Under the pieces are notes generated by a model, which was given only the letters and a program-made list of their open reading frames with translations, was not told where the DNA came from and searched no databases. Below, piece after piece: positions 9,826-18,672 of a stretch of DNA of 64,000 nt. The first letter of the stretch is position 1; each line of letters begins with the position of its first letter. The translations under genes and the position numbers were made by a program. Source of the DNA: an uncultured Campylobacter sp. (lineage in GTDB: Bacteria; Campylobacterota; Campylobacteria; Campylobacterales; Campylobacteraceae); the NCBI RefSeq assembly GCF_938017775.1, contig NZ_CALIIU010000079.1, positions 16,283 to 80,282 of the forward strand. Direction: 5' to 3'.

Positions 9826-9902
9826 TGGTGGGCTCACTAGGACTTGAACCTAGGACCATCCGGTTATGAGCCGGATGCTCTAACCAACTGAGCTATGAGC
9901 CC
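9826..9902 (-). tRNA. tRNA with anticodon CAU (elongator Met or Ile2)
   Basis: The 77-base minus-strand sequence folds as a full cloverleaf: acceptor GGGCTCA pairs with TGAGCCC, the D arm is AGCTCAGTTGGTTAGAGC, the anticodon stem TCCGG/CCGGA closes the loop CTCATAA, and the T arm is CCTAGGTTCAAGTCCTAGT (one-letter DNA). CCA is encoded. The CAU anticodon fits either elongator methionine tRNA or the lysidine-modified isoleucine tRNA; bases in the acceptor stem would decide, and I cannot separate them with certainty. Its length without introns and standard T-loop exclude a pseudogene. Confidence 0.95.
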
Positions 9903-10157
9903 GCCAGCGGTAAAAAAGAAATGTGATTTTACAAAAATAATCTTAAAACGGCGTTAAAATTCTAACCGCAGAATTTTATGTAACTTAGGCCCGCTCAAAT
10001 CGTGGCTAAATTTCACACCAAAGCACACAACTTTATCTGATTTCCGATCAGATCACTTTCGTGCGCACAAGGCGGCGTAAATTTAAGACAAAATTTATAT
10101 AAATTCCAGCTCTTAAATCCGCCGCGATAAATCTAATCCGCTCGCAAATCGCGTAAA

Positions 10158-10844
10158 TTAATAGCTTTTTACTTGAATAGGCTCCGATAGCATTTTAGGG
10201 ACGCCCGGTAATTCATACGCTCCCCGGCAGATATTATTTTCGGCATCGGGACCTTTTGCGATGGTGATCGTTTTATTTTCGCCGTCCACGTTGATTAGGA
10301 AGCATTTATCTCCCTTTGTGCTTTTAAGATATGCGGAATTCGCTCCGTTGGGCTCTAGCGGAACATTCGTCATAACCGAAAAATCGGATGCGAATTTGCC
10401 TTGGGAGATATAATAAGCGTCTAGATCGTATTTAACGGTAATTAAATTTGTCGCCAACTTAGAGATCTCCGCATCATCTCTAGTAGTCAGCCCCGGTTCC
10501 GCAATCGCTACTGCAGGTAAAGCGATCGCTACGATGCATACTATAGCTATTACCTTCGATACGGACACTTTTTGGGGCGCTACGTCATATTCGCAGTTTT
10601 GTAGCGGCAATGCGGCGACGGCAAGAGAGCTTTTATTTTTGCGCGTCATATCGCTAGTAAAGGGCAAAAATAGAAATTTGCCGTATTCCATAAGACCCAA
10701 TCCCGCGGGAGCGGTCCGACTAAAACGGTTAAGGATTGAACCCGACAAATAAGTTAAAATAGCCAAGATCCAACCGCCTAAAAAAACCAAATAATGTTGC
10801 CTAAAATACGCATATTTTACCTCTTTATAAATTATGTAAATCAA
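10158..10844 (-). CDS. chimeric frame: YccF-like N-terminus joined to a pilin-like domain
   Basis: The 228-codon frame opens at TTG 10844 with no clear ribosome-binding site. A better start is ATG 10811-10813, six bases after AAAGAGG; it reads MRILGNIIWFF, very like the start of YccF-type membrane proteins, and hits TAG at a T7 run (10780-10786). One more T would join it to the open frame at LGGWILAILTYL. The second half (about 105 onward) has a hydrophobic stretch followed by TTRDDAEISKLATNL and YYISQGKF, which resemble the post-helix region of type IV pilins or pseudopilins, but the prepilin peptidase site (G followed by FTLIE) is missing. Likely a frameshifted or decayed fusion; function unknown. 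Confidence 0.5.
   Translation of the reverse strand: MIYIIYKEVKYAYFRQHYLVFLGGWILAILTYLSGSILNRFSRTAPAGLGLMEYGKFLFLPFTSDMTRKNKSSLAVAALPLQNCEYDVAPQKVSVSKVIAIVCIVAIALPAVAIAEPGLTTRDDAEISKLATNLITVKYDLDAYYISQGKFASDFSVMTNVPLEPNGANSAYLKSTKGDKCFLINVDGENKTITIAKGPDAENNICRGAYELPGVPKMLSEPIQVKSY
10780..10786 (-). repeat. T7 run at the frame break of the YccF-like start
   Basis: Seven thymines on the minus strand (AAAAAAA on the plus strand) lie exactly where the frame starting at ATG 10813 must shift by one base to continue into the YccF-like membrane segment. The run could be a slippage site or simply the place of a fixed deletion. Confidence 0.6.
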
Positions 10845-11041
10845 GCAAGCCGCCCGTTACAGACGTTGCACAGCCTACCATTGCTTTTGCGGCGTATTTG
10901 ATGCGACCTGCACGCTATGTCGCACAAAACGAGTCTTGTGCGCGCAAAATCTCCCACGCGCAAAACAACTACGGAATGATAAGGGATGGGGTTTAACGAT
11001 TGGCAACAAACGCTTTTCATCGATAAAATTTTAGCATGCAA

Positions 11042-11534
11042 ATAACTGCGGCAAGGGGTTTAAAAAATTTAAATTTATTTTAAAAAATATTAGAAATTCT
11101 AAAATTTCGACGCAGAAATTTAAAAAATTTCATAAATTTTTATGAAATTTACAGATCAAAATTTTAAAATTTTTACGGTACGGCGAAGCGAATTCTTAAA
11201 ATTTTGCTATGGCTTTTAGCGCAAAATCTTCCCGATAAGGACACAAAACAGAAATTCCAAATCAAATTTTCTCGACGTGAAGCGCTTCCTTAAATTATGA
11301 ATTTAAAATTTTACATGTGAAATTTCCACTCTACACAGTGCGGCATATTTCTGCCAAGATAAAATTCGCAAGTAAAATTCCAACCTCGCAAACCCAAAAG
11401 CATACAACAATTACTCCTTGAAATTCTAGCACCGCTTGTCCGCGGACAAATATCGCGTTACTTTACAAAATTTCAGCCTCATGACGCAAGCTCGCCTCGC
11501 GCTCTCGCTAGAACGGCGATCTGTCCGCACGCCG
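11042..11534. other. AT-rich spacer, no gene seen
   Basis: The interval between the chimeric frame and the DUF2130 gene is packed with AAATTT, AAAATTTTAA and related palindromic words, with no frame longer than about 60 codons that has a plausible start. No tRNA or clear terminator is visible. Confidence 0.45.
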
Positions 11535-12878
11535 CTATGGCGTCTCGTCGCCGTCTTGGTCTTGAAGCGCGCTCGCTTCGCCCTCTGCCGCGATCGCCTC
11601 GAGGCTTAAAATTTCATCGACATCCTCCAACCGCGTTACGCCGCTTCCGGCGATGCTTCTGATGCTTGCGTGCATCGCGATCGCTCCGTCTCGCGCACGC
11701 GCGATCTGTTTTTCACGCTGTTTCCAGATGCGCTCCATCGCGTTGCGCTCCTTATTTAGGCTCTCTTGCATGCCGACGAATGCCGAGACGATCGTCTTTA
11801 TCTGGTTTGCAAACTCGGGCGAGGTCAGATAGTCGTAGAGCATCGCCGTTTTGCTGTCTTGATTTTGACCCGATCTTTTGGCAAACGCAAGCGCCACGAC
11901 GTGTTCGCGCAAGACGGCGCAAAGCCCCTTAAATTCCTCAAACGAGCAGATCCAGATGCTAGGATCGCTCGGCGCTTGGTGCAGCCTAGGGCTGTGAGGC
12001 GGCATCTGCTCGGTGACGATAACGCCGATCTGCGCGCCCTCGCCTATCATATCGTCTTTGAGTTTGTCGATCCATTTGGGCTCGAAGCTTTTCGTGCGCT
12101 TGCTCTCGTATAAAATTTTACCGCAGCCCGCAAACTCCCTCGTATGCACCATCTGCACGCAGTCTGCGCCGCGCGCGCCCTTTTTGACCTCATCTATCTC
12201 GTCCAAAGGAAAGCTTAGCCGCAGATACTCCTGTAGCGCAAGCTCCTGCACCTCGCCCTGAAGCTGCTGCGAGCCCACCTCCGAGCGGCGCTTGAGCTCG
12301 TTTATTTGGCCGATTAGACTTTGGATCTGCTCATCTTTTTGGCGGAATTTCAGCTCGTTTTCCTGTGAAATTTGCTTCGAAAGCCGCTCACGCTCTTGGT
12401 TTACGCGGTTGGTTAGCTCGATCTCGGATTTGGCTTTATTCTCGGCTTCAAGCTCGCTAAATTTACGCTTTTGCGCCTCCATTTCGGCCTTTATTAAATT
12501 TAGCTCCGAAATTCTTTGCGATTTTTCTTGCAGCTCCTTTTGTAAAATTTCAAATTTCGCCGCGTTTTCGCTCTCGATCTGAGATTTTGCGAGCGCTAAA
12601 ATTTTCTCCCGCTCGCTGTTTAGCGCGGAATCGGTCGCCGCTTTTACGCGCTGCTCGAATGCGTTTTCCTTCGCTTGCAGTTGCGCCAGATGCTTCGCGT
12701 ACTCCTCGCGCTTAGCGGCGATCTCGGCTTCAAATTTAAGCGTGGCTTCGTTTTGCTGCTGCTGCCACTTTCGCTTCTGCTGTAAAATTTCATCTTCAAA
12801 TTTAGCTTTGATATCGCGCTGCAGCGCCTCGTCTATATCGATCAAAGAGCCGCAGTGCGGGCACTTTACGTTAGCCAT
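11535..12878 (-). CDS. DUF2130 domain protein (nuclease-like fold behind a coiled coil)
   Basis: The 447-residue protein begins with a CPHCG zinc-ribbon half (residues 5-9), continues with a long Glu/Lys/Gln-rich coiled coil (about 15-205), then the DUF2130 domain. In that domain GADCVQ and ILYESKRTKSF, spaced about 24 residues apart, match the D...ExK pattern of PD-(D/E)XK-type nuclease folds; catalysis has not been shown for this family as far as I know. The C-terminal tail is acidic. It starts eight bases inside the end of putP, so the two are probably co-translated, though a functional link with proline uptake is not evident. Confidence 0.85.
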   Translation of the reverse strand: MANVKCPHCGSLIDIDEALQRDIKAKFEDEILQQKRKWQQQQNEATLKFEAEIAAKREEYAKHLAQLQAKENAFEQRVKAATDSALNSEREKILALAKSQIESENAAKFEILQKELQEKSQRISELNLIKAEMEAQKRKFSELEAENKAKSEIELTNRVNQERERLSKQISQENELKFRQKDEQIQSLIGQINELKRRSEVGSQQLQGEVQELALQEYLRLSFPLDEIDEVKKGARGADCVQMVHTREFAGCGKILYESKRTKSFEPKWIDKLKDDMIGEGAQIGVIVTEQMPPHSPRLHQAPSDPSIWICSFEEFKGLCAVLREHVVALAFAKRSGQNQDSKTAMLYDYLTSPEFANQIKTIVSAFVGMQESLNKERNAMERIWKQREKQIARARDGAIAMHASIRSIAGSGVTRLEDVDEILSLEAIAAEGEASALQDQDGDETP

Positions 12879-14379
12879 TTTTACTTCCCAAACTCTGCTC
12901 TTTCATCTTTTCAAATTCCTGCGAAATTTGCGCGGCATTGGGCTCGTCCGCCATCTTATCGAGCACGGAGTTGTAGCGATTTACGAGCAGTATCGCAAGC
13001 GCCGAAAAGCAAAAGCCCGGCAGCAGCTCGTAAACGAGGGCCGAAAGCCCCGATAAAATCCAGCAAATGACCGTGATACCGCCTACGAGCATACCCACCA
13101 AAGCCGAGAGCGCGCTCATCTTTTTAGAATACAGGCTGAAAAGCAGCACCGCGCCAAAGCTCGCGCCAAATCCCGCCCAGGCGTTGCCCACGACGTTTAA
13201 CACCGTATCGTTTGAGCCAAACGCCAAGATCGCGGCGAGCGCGGCGATGATCACTACGGCGATACGGCTGCTTAGCGTCTGCGTGCGCTCGCTCACCTCT
13301 TTTTTATAAAACGCGAAGATAAAATCTTTCGTAACGGCGCTCGCGCTTACCAAAAGCTGGCTTGAGATGGTGCTCATAATCGCCGCCAGTACCGCAGAGA
13401 TTATCACGCCCAGGATAAATGGATGAAAGAAAATTTTACCGAGCTCTAGGAAAATTTTTTCGGGATCGTCTATGCTAAGACCTTTTTGCGAAAAATACAC
13501 AAAGCCGATCAGACCGCTAAGCATCGCGCCCGCAAGACCTAGCACCATCCACGAAATCCCGATGCGGCGCGCGCTATCAAGCTCGCGCGAGCTTCTAATC
13601 GCCATAAAGCGCACGATGATGTGCGGCTGCCCGAAGTATCCGAGCCCCCAAGCAAGCAGGCCTAAAACGCCCAAGAAGCTTTGATTGTAAAATAGATCTA
13701 AGTGGCTCGCGCCGTATAGCCGCACCTGCGCAAAAAAGGAGCTGTCCGCAGGGATCTGCAGCGCGCGGTAAGAAAACAGAGGGATCAAAATAAGCACCGC
13801 AAACATCAGCGCCCCTTGAAACGCATCCGTGATCGCGACGGCCTTAAATCCGCCGAAAAAGGTATAAAACACGACGATTAAGATCGTAGCGATCGCGCCG
13901 TAGGTGAAATTTAGCCCGAAAAAGCTCTCAAAGGTCTTGCCGCCTGCGATGATGCCACTGCTAACATAGAGCGTAAAAAATATGATGATCAAAAGCCCCG
14001 AGATGATGCGAAGCGTCTTGGTATGGTCTTTGAAGCGGTTTTCTAAAAAATCTGGGATCGTGACGCTGTCGCTTGCTACCTCGGTGTAAATTCTAAGCCT
14101 TTTAGCAAGAAATTTATAATTGCACCACGCGCCCACGCAAAGTCCTAGGGCGATCCAGATATTGCAAATCCCCGTCGCAAACATCGCACCCGGCACTCCC
14201 AAAAGCATCCAGCCGCTCATATCGCTAGCACCTGCGCTAAGCGCCGTTACGAATGGGCCCAGGCGGCGGTTATCGAGCAGATACTCGCTTAAACTCGCAT
14301 TCTTGTCATAATAATACCTACCTATAAAAATAAGCGCGCCGAAATATATCGCGATTGCGCAATAGGTCCAAAAGCTCAT
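12871..14379 (-). CDS. putP: sodium/proline symporter
   Basis: Inner-membrane sodium:solute symporter that brings proline into the cell, an important carbon and nitrogen source for asaccharolytic campylobacters. The 502-residue protein shows the PutP hallmarks SAGASDMSGWMLLGVPGA (about residues 48-65), the SVTIPDFLENRF sequence near 105 and GWGLGYFGQPHIIVRFMA-like sequence near 245; about 13 membrane helices can be counted. AAAAGGAGG precedes the ATG at ideal distance. No putA lies in the window. It overlaps the downstream DUF2130 gene by eight bases. Confidence 0.92.
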   Translation of the reverse strand: MSFWTYCAIAIYFGALIFIGRYYYDKNASLSEYLLDNRRLGPFVTALSAGASDMSGWMLLGVPGAMFATGICNIWIALGLCVGAWCNYKFLAKRLRIYTEVASDSVTIPDFLENRFKDHTKTLRIISGLLIIIFFTLYVSSGIIAGGKTFESFFGLNFTYGAIATILIVVFYTFFGGFKAVAITDAFQGALMFAVLILIPLFSYRALQIPADSSFFAQVRLYGASHLDLFYNQSFLGVLGLLAWGLGYFGQPHIIVRFMAIRSSRELDSARRIGISWMVLGLAGAMLSGLIGFVYFSQKGLSIDDPEKIFLELGKIFFHPFILGVIISAVLAAIMSTISSQLLVSASAVTKDFIFAFYKKEVSERTQTLSSRIAVVIIAALAAILAFGSNDTVLNVVGNAWAGFGASFGAVLLFSLYSKKMSALSALVGMLVGGITVICWILSGLSALVYELLPGFCFSALAILLVNRYNSVLDKMADEPNAAQISQEFEKMKEQSLGSKNG

Positions 14380-14506
14380 CGTTGCCTCCTTTTAAAAAAG
14401 CTAATTTTACTCTATTTCAAATAAAATTTTACTTTCGGAATTTAGCCAGATTTTAACGAAATTTTAGTATTCTTGCCGTTTAAATTTTAAGAAAAAGGCG
14501 CCTTGG

Positions 14507-15211
14507 TTGAACGAGAAAATTTTAAAGGTCGTATTTGTTTTGACTGTAATCGCCGTGGGGCTTTATTTCACCTATCCCGAACTGAGCGAAGCGCAAAAAA
14601 TTTCATACGCCAAAAGCTATGGCATTACTCTTATTTTGACCTCCGGCGGCATTGTGATCGGTATCGCATTAGGATTTATGCTGGCATTTTTAAAATTTCT
14701 AAACAATAAATTTTTAAGCTTCATTATCGACGAATACGTAGATATCATCCGCGGAACTCCAATCGTTATCCAGCTGATGGTGTTCGTGTTTATTATCTTT
14801 GCTATGTGGAGCAATAATATCGCAGCTGCGATCTTTGCGCTGGGGCTTAATAGCTCAGCCTACGTCGCAGAGATCGTGCGCAGCGGCATAAACAGCGTCG
14901 ATCGCGGCCAGATGGAAGCTGCGCGCGCGATGGGTCTAGGCTACGGCACGGCGATGAAAGAGATCGTCTTTCCGCAAGCGATAAAAAACATTTTGCCCGC
15001 GCTTGCGAATGAGTTTATAAGCCTTTTTAAAGAAACCTCGGTCGTGGGCCTCGTAGCAATTACCGATCTTACGTTTTTTTCAAAAAGCATGCAGGCTGCG
15101 CTTTATACCGTCCAGCCGATACTTTTTGCCGCAGTGCTTTACTACGCAAGCGTGAAATTTTTCTCGTTTTTAGTAAAAATGCTAGAAAGTAGGTTAAACC
15201 GCAATGATTGA
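14507..15211 (+). CDS. polar amino-acid ABC transporter permease
   Basis: Membrane subunit of a HisM/GlnP-type ABC importer. The 234-residue protein starts at TTG 14507 and has about five membrane helices. The cytoplasmic EAA loop that contacts the ATPase is clear: EAARAMGLGYGTAMKEIVFPQA near residues 144-163, followed by a conserved LPALANEFISLFKETS segment. The gene overlaps the ATPase gene by eight bases and is followed by a binding-protein gene, so one operon encodes a complete importer. Substrate cannot be read from the permease; cystine, glutamine and arginine systems share this form. Confidence 0.9.
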   Translation: MNEKILKVVFVLTVIAVGLYFTYPELSEAQKISYAKSYGITLILTSGGIVIGIALGFMLAFLKFLNNKFLSFIIDEYVDIIRGTPIVIQLMVFVFIIFAMWSNNIAAAIFALGLNSSAYVAEIVRSGINSVDRGQMEAARAMGLGYGTAMKEIVFPQAIKNILPALANEFISLFKETSVVGLVAITDLTFFSKSMQAALYTVQPILFAAVLYYASVKFFSFLVKMLESRLNRND

Positions 15212-15932
15212 AATATCAAATTTAACCAAATCCTACGGCAATTTATCGGTGTTAAAAGGAATTTCAAAGACCATAAATAAAGGCGATATCGTAGCTATTA
15301 TCGGTCCAAGCGGCGGCGGTAAATCAACCTTTTTGCGCTGCTTAAATCTGCTTGAAATTCCAAGCGGCGGCACTATTAAAATAGACGGCGAGGATATTAC
15401 AGATAAGCACACCGATATTAATAAAATTCGCCGCAAAGTTAGTATGGTGTTTCAGCATTTCAACCTCTTTGCAAATAAAAATGTGCTGGAAAATTTAACT
15501 CTAGCGCCCATAAAAGCGGGTATCTATACTAAAGAACAAGCCTACGCAAAAGCAGAGGAGCTGCTGCAAAAGGTCGGTCTTAGCGATAAGGCCTATACTT
15601 ATCCGCACAAGCTTAGCGGTGGGCAAAAGCAACGCATCGCAATCGCTAGAAGTTTGGCGGTAAATCCGGACGTGATTTTATTCGACGAGCCTACCTCGGC
15701 ACTAGATCCCGAGATGATAGGCGAGGTGTTAGGTATAATGAAAGAGGTCGCCAAAGAGGGCATTACGATGCTTGTGGTAACTCATGAGATGGGCTTTGCA
15801 CGCAATGTCGCAAATAGGATTTTTTTTATGGAGGGCGGTAAGATCGCTGTGGACGATACGCCTAAAAACGTATTTGAAAATCCGCAAAATCCGAGATTGA
15901 AAGAATTTTTAAATAAAATTTTAAACCACTAA
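15204..15932 (+). CDS. polar amino-acid ABC transporter ATP-binding protein
   Basis: ATPase subunit of the importer, 242 residues. Walker A is GPSGGGKST near residues 31-39, the Q-loop lies in VFQHFNLF, the signature is LSGGQKQR near 138, Walker B is VILFDEPTSALD near 157-168 and the switch histidine is in VVTHEMGFA. The DPEMIGEVL sequence after Walker B is typical of the GlnQ/HisP branch. It overlaps the permease by eight bases and is followed after 11 bases by the binding protein, with AAAGGAGAGG in that gap serving the next gene. Confidence 0.94.
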   Translation: MIEISNLTKSYGNLSVLKGISKTINKGDIVAIIGPSGGGKSTFLRCLNLLEIPSGGTIKIDGEDITDKHTDINKIRRKVSMVFQHFNLFANKNVLENLTLAPIKAGIYTKEQAYAKAEELLQKVGLSDKAYTYPHKLSGGQKQRIAIARSLAVNPDVILFDEPTSALDPEMIGEVLGIMKEVAKEGITMLVVTHEMGFARNVANRIFFMEGGKIAVDDTPKNVFENPQNPRLKEFLNKILNH

Positions 15933-15943
15933 AGGAGAGGGAA

Positions 15944-16684
15944 ATGAAAAAATTTATTAGATTTCTAGTTGCGGGCGCTTTGCTTTGCGGCTCGCTGGTC
16001 GCTAAGGACATCACCAAAGATACGCTCATCGTAGGCACGAATGCCGAGTATCCGCCGTTTGAGTTCGTGGATGAAAACTCCAAAGTCACCGGCTTTGATA
16101 TGGATCTGGTAGCCGAGCTTGCCAAGCGCGCGGGGGTGAAATACGAAATTTTAAATATGAGCTTTGACGGGCTGATCCCTGCGATTAAAAGCGGCAAAAT
16201 CGATATGATCGCCTCGGGAATGAGCGCGACACCGGCTCGTAAAAAGGCTATCGATTTCACAGCTCCTTACTATAAAGTCGAAAATTTATATGTCAAGCGC
16301 AAGGATGATAGCTCGTTAAATTCTAAGGCGGATCTACAGGGTAAGCGTCTTGCCGCGCAGCTAGGTACCATTCAAGAGCTTGCGATCAGAGATATCAAAG
16401 GTGCCGAGGTTAGCGCTACGGAAAACGTTTTTGTAGCCGTCATGTCGCTTAAAAACAAAAAGATCGACGCGCTTTGCGTGGATTCATCCGTAGGCTACGA
16501 ATATCTTAAGAAAAACGACGATCTAACCGCATTTTTTAAAGAATCCGACGGCAGCGAAGGTTTTTCGATCGCATTCGATAAGGGCAAGTATCCCGAGCTG
16601 CTCGCTAAATTTAACGCGGCGCTTGAGGAGATGAAAAAGGACGGAAGCTACGAAAAGCTTTTGGAAAAGTATAATTTAAAATAA
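15944..16684 (+). CDS. periplasmic amino-acid-binding protein of the ABC importer
   Basis: Solute-binding protein, 246 residues, with a cleavable signal peptide (KKFIRFLVAGALLCGSLVAK, cut after about residue 21). The family 3 signature GFDMDLVAELAKRAG is at about 56-70, preceded by VGTNAEYPPFEF; ASGMSATPARKKAIDFTAPYY follows. These motifs mark the arginine/lysine/glutamine/cystine-binding group, and conserved Arg and Asp residues that hold the amino-acid backbone appear present. It ends the operon and is followed by a perfect 11-bp hairpin that may limit transcription into the next gene. Substrate not determined. Confidence 0.92.
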   Translation: MKKFIRFLVAGALLCGSLVAKDITKDTLIVGTNAEYPPFEFVDENSKVTGFDMDLVAELAKRAGVKYEILNMSFDGLIPAIKSGKIDMIASGMSATPARKKAIDFTAPYYKVENLYVKRKDDSSLNSKADLQGKRLAAQLGTIQELAIRDIKGAEVSATENVFVAVMSLKNKKIDALCVDSSVGYEYLKKNDDLTAFFKESDGSEGFSIAFDKGKYPELLAKFNAALEEMKKDGSYEKLLEKYNLK

Positions 16685-16697
16685 TTCGCAAAATTTA

Positions 16698-16727
16698 GGC
16701 GCAAATTCCTCTCATAGAATTTGCGCC
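16698..16727 (+). terminator. perfect hairpin between the ABC operon and the next gene
   Basis: GGCGCAAATTC and GAATTTGCGCC form a perfect 11-bp stem around an eight-base loop, 14 bases after the binding-protein stop. The flank lacks a long T run, so it may act as a weak terminator, an mRNA 3' stabiliser, or both. The next gene has its own ribosome-binding site. Confidence 0.5.
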
Positions 16728-16743
16728 GTCTAAGAGGAATCCT

Positions 16744-17280
16744 ATGAAAAAGATATTTTTGACACTTGCGATTTTGCTCTGCACGCAGAGCTTTGCGGAG
16801 CAAAAAGACAGATACGGCATCGCTGCGTTTGCAGGTCTTGGCAATGACGGCAGAAGCTTCGTTTTTACTTTCAGAAAGGCTCAAAAAGATCGCTTCTTTC
16901 CATGCGACTTAAAAAATTTAAACATAATCGCCGCGGGCGCTTCTAGGTGCATAACGGACGCCAAAGAGCTAAGGAAATTCGACAAAGAATATAAAAAAGC
17001 TCTTGAGTCCGTGATAAAACCTGGCAAGCGCTACTACGTAAATTTAATCGATCGCGGCAATGACGCCTATGTCTGCGATGCAAGCGATCCTAAAAGCAAT
17101 CTGCGATTGGACCTAGTGGCGGCGGGATTTGCCGTACCGATAACCGACGATAGCGAACTTCTTTTAAAAGCCGCTGAGGAAGCCAAAGAGGCTAAACGCG
17201 GAATGTATAGCGCAAAATTTTGGGATGTTACTAACTGCATTCTAAACGGCGTGCCGATGCCGAAAAAGATAGATGAGTGA
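16744..17280 (+). CDS. exported protein with SNase-like C-terminal pattern
   Basis: A 178-residue protein with a signal peptide (cleavage near residue 18, after QSFAE). The rest is basic. The segment NLRLDLVAAGFAVP followed by LLLKAAEEAKEAKRGMYSAKFW resembles the last strands and helix of staphylococcal-nuclease folds, but the catalytic arginines of the active nuclease cannot be identified with confidence, so enzymatic activity is uncertain. AGAGGAAT precedes the ATG. The stop overlaps the start of thiE by eight bases, opening a four-gene run of thiE, uppP and a phosphoethanolamine transferase. Confidence 0.65.
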   Translation: MKKIFLTLAILLCTQSFAEQKDRYGIAAFAGLGNDGRSFVFTFRKAQKDRFFPCDLKNLNIIAAGASRCITDAKELRKFDKEYKKALESVIKPGKRYYVNLIDRGNDAYVCDASDPKSNLRLDLVAAGFAVPITDDSELLLKAAEEAKEAKRGMYSAKFWDVTNCILNGVPMPKKIDE

Positions 17281-17887
17281 AATTTACGCGCTTAGCGACG
17301 ATGCTTTAACGCCGCCGCAAACTATCTTTTCGCAGATAGATGAAATTTTACGCTGCGGCGTAAAGCTCGTGCAGTACCGCAGCAAGCTCGCCGTGAGGGA
17401 TGAAGCTTTAATCCGCTCTCTCATCGGTCTTTGCGAGGATTACGGCGCCAAACTCATCATCAACGACGATGCGGCGCTTGCCAAAAAGCTTGGCGCACAC
17501 GGCGTGCATATCGGCAAAGGTGACGGCGAGACGGCGCAGGTGCGCGAGTTTTTAGGCGCGGATGAGATAGTCGGCGTTAGTTGCTATGCTGATCTTGCTC
17601 GCGCGCAAAAGGCCGAGGCACAGGGTGCTAGCTATGTAGCCTTCGGCTCGCTAAGGCGCGGCAAGACAAAGCCTAATGCGCCGCTTTGCCCCGATGCGCT
17701 CGTGCAAGAGGCGCGAAAATCTTTAAACCTTCCAATCGCCGTAATCGGAGGTATAAATTTAGAAAATTTAAATGAAATTTTAGCCCTAAAGCCTGATTAT
17801 ATCGCAATGGTAGAGGCGATCTACAGGCCCGCTTCGATCACTCAGAATTTAACAAATTTAAAGGAAAAAATGGATGAATATATTTGA
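17273..17887 (+). CDS. thiE: thiamine phosphate synthase
   Basis: ThiE couples the pyrimidine and thiazole phosphates to make thiamine monophosphate. The 204-residue TIM barrel has the family markers VQYRSK near residue 34, LIINDD near 62, GVHIGKGD near 79, AFGSLRRGKTKP near 124 and AVIGGIN near 153. The usual xxxPTxTK phosphate loop appears as SLRRGKTKP, a divergent form. No other thiamine gene is in the window. Overlaps of eight bases upstream and 14 bases downstream tie it to its neighbours. Confidence 0.88.
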   Translation: MSEIYALSDDALTPPQTIFSQIDEILRCGVKLVQYRSKLAVRDEALIRSLIGLCEDYGAKLIINDDAALAKKLGAHGVHIGKGDGETAQVREFLGADEIVGVSCYADLARAQKAEAQGASYVAFGSLRRGKTKPNAPLCPDALVQEARKSLNLPIAVIGGINLENLNEILALKPDYIAMVEAIYRPASITQNLTNLKEKMDEYI

Positions 17888-18650
17888 CGCCGTGATTTTA
17901 GGCATCGTCGAAGGGCTGACGGAATTTCTGCCCGTAAGCTCGACCGGGCACATGATCCTAGCTGCGAAACTGATGGGCTTGCAGCAGACCGATACGCTTA
18001 AATGCTTCGAAGTCGTTATCCAGCTAGGCTCGATCCTAGCGGTCGTTGCGATATTTTATAAGCGGCTTTTAGTCGATTTTAAGCTCTGGTGTAAGCTCGT
18101 CGTAGGCTTCATCCCTACAGCCGCGATCGGATTTTTGCTCTATAAAAGCATCAAATCGCTATTTGTGCCGCAGACCGTCGCCTACGCGCTGATCGGTTGG
18201 GGCATTATTTTTATCGCGGTCGAGCTCTTTCGCAAGGCGCGCCCGAGAGAAGGCGAGCTGGAGCATCTGGATCAAATTTCATACGTGCAGGCCTTCATCA
18301 TCGGGCTTTCGCAATGTTTTGCGATGGTGCCGGGCACTTCGCGCAGCGGCGCCACCATCATCGCAGGGCTTTTGTGCGGGCTAAGCAGAAACCTAGCCGC
18401 GCGCTTTAGCTTCCTACTCGCGATCCCTACGATGTTTGCGGCGACTTTTTACGATACCTATAAAAATTTAGACACCTTCGCGCAAAACTCCGACAATATC
18501 ACGACCTTTCTCATAGGCGGCGTAGTGGCGTTTATAGTGGCACTTGCGGCGATCAAGCTATTTCTAAGCTTCGTTTCGAAGTTTGATTTCATCCCATTTG
18601 GAATTTATAGAATTTTAATCGGCGCCATCTTTTTCATCTTCGTTTTTTAA
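17874..18650 (+). CDS. uppP: undecaprenyl-diphosphatase
   Basis: UppP (BacA) removes a phosphate from undecaprenyl pyrophosphate, recycling the lipid carrier for peptidoglycan and glycan synthesis, and can confer bacitracin tolerance. The 258-residue inner-membrane protein has the conserved EGLTEFLPVSSTGHM near residues 13-27 and PGTSRSGATI near 152-161, which together form the active site, plus about eight membrane helices. It starts 14 bases inside thiE. Its product feeds the envelope pathways seen elsewhere in the window (pglB, flippase cluster, peptidoglycan). Confidence 0.95.
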   Translation: MNIFDAVILGIVEGLTEFLPVSSTGHMILAAKLMGLQQTDTLKCFEVVIQLGSILAVVAIFYKRLLVDFKLWCKLVVGFIPTAAIGFLLYKSIKSLFVPQTVAYALIGWGIIFIAVELFRKARPREGELEHLDQISYVQAFIIGLSQCFAMVPGTSRSGATIIAGLLCGLSRNLAARFSFLLAIPTMFAATFYDTYKNLDTFAQNSDNITTFLIGGVVAFIVALAAIKLFLSFVSKFDFIPFGIYRILIGAIFFIFVF

Positions 18651-18672
18651 ACGCAATCATCAAAGGAATTTC

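Noticed and set aside
10841..11041. 66-codon minus-strand frame overlapping the chimeric frame by four bases
   Set aside because: No ribosome-binding site, no recognisable domain, composition unlike real genes; it sits in the upstream region of the chimeric frame.
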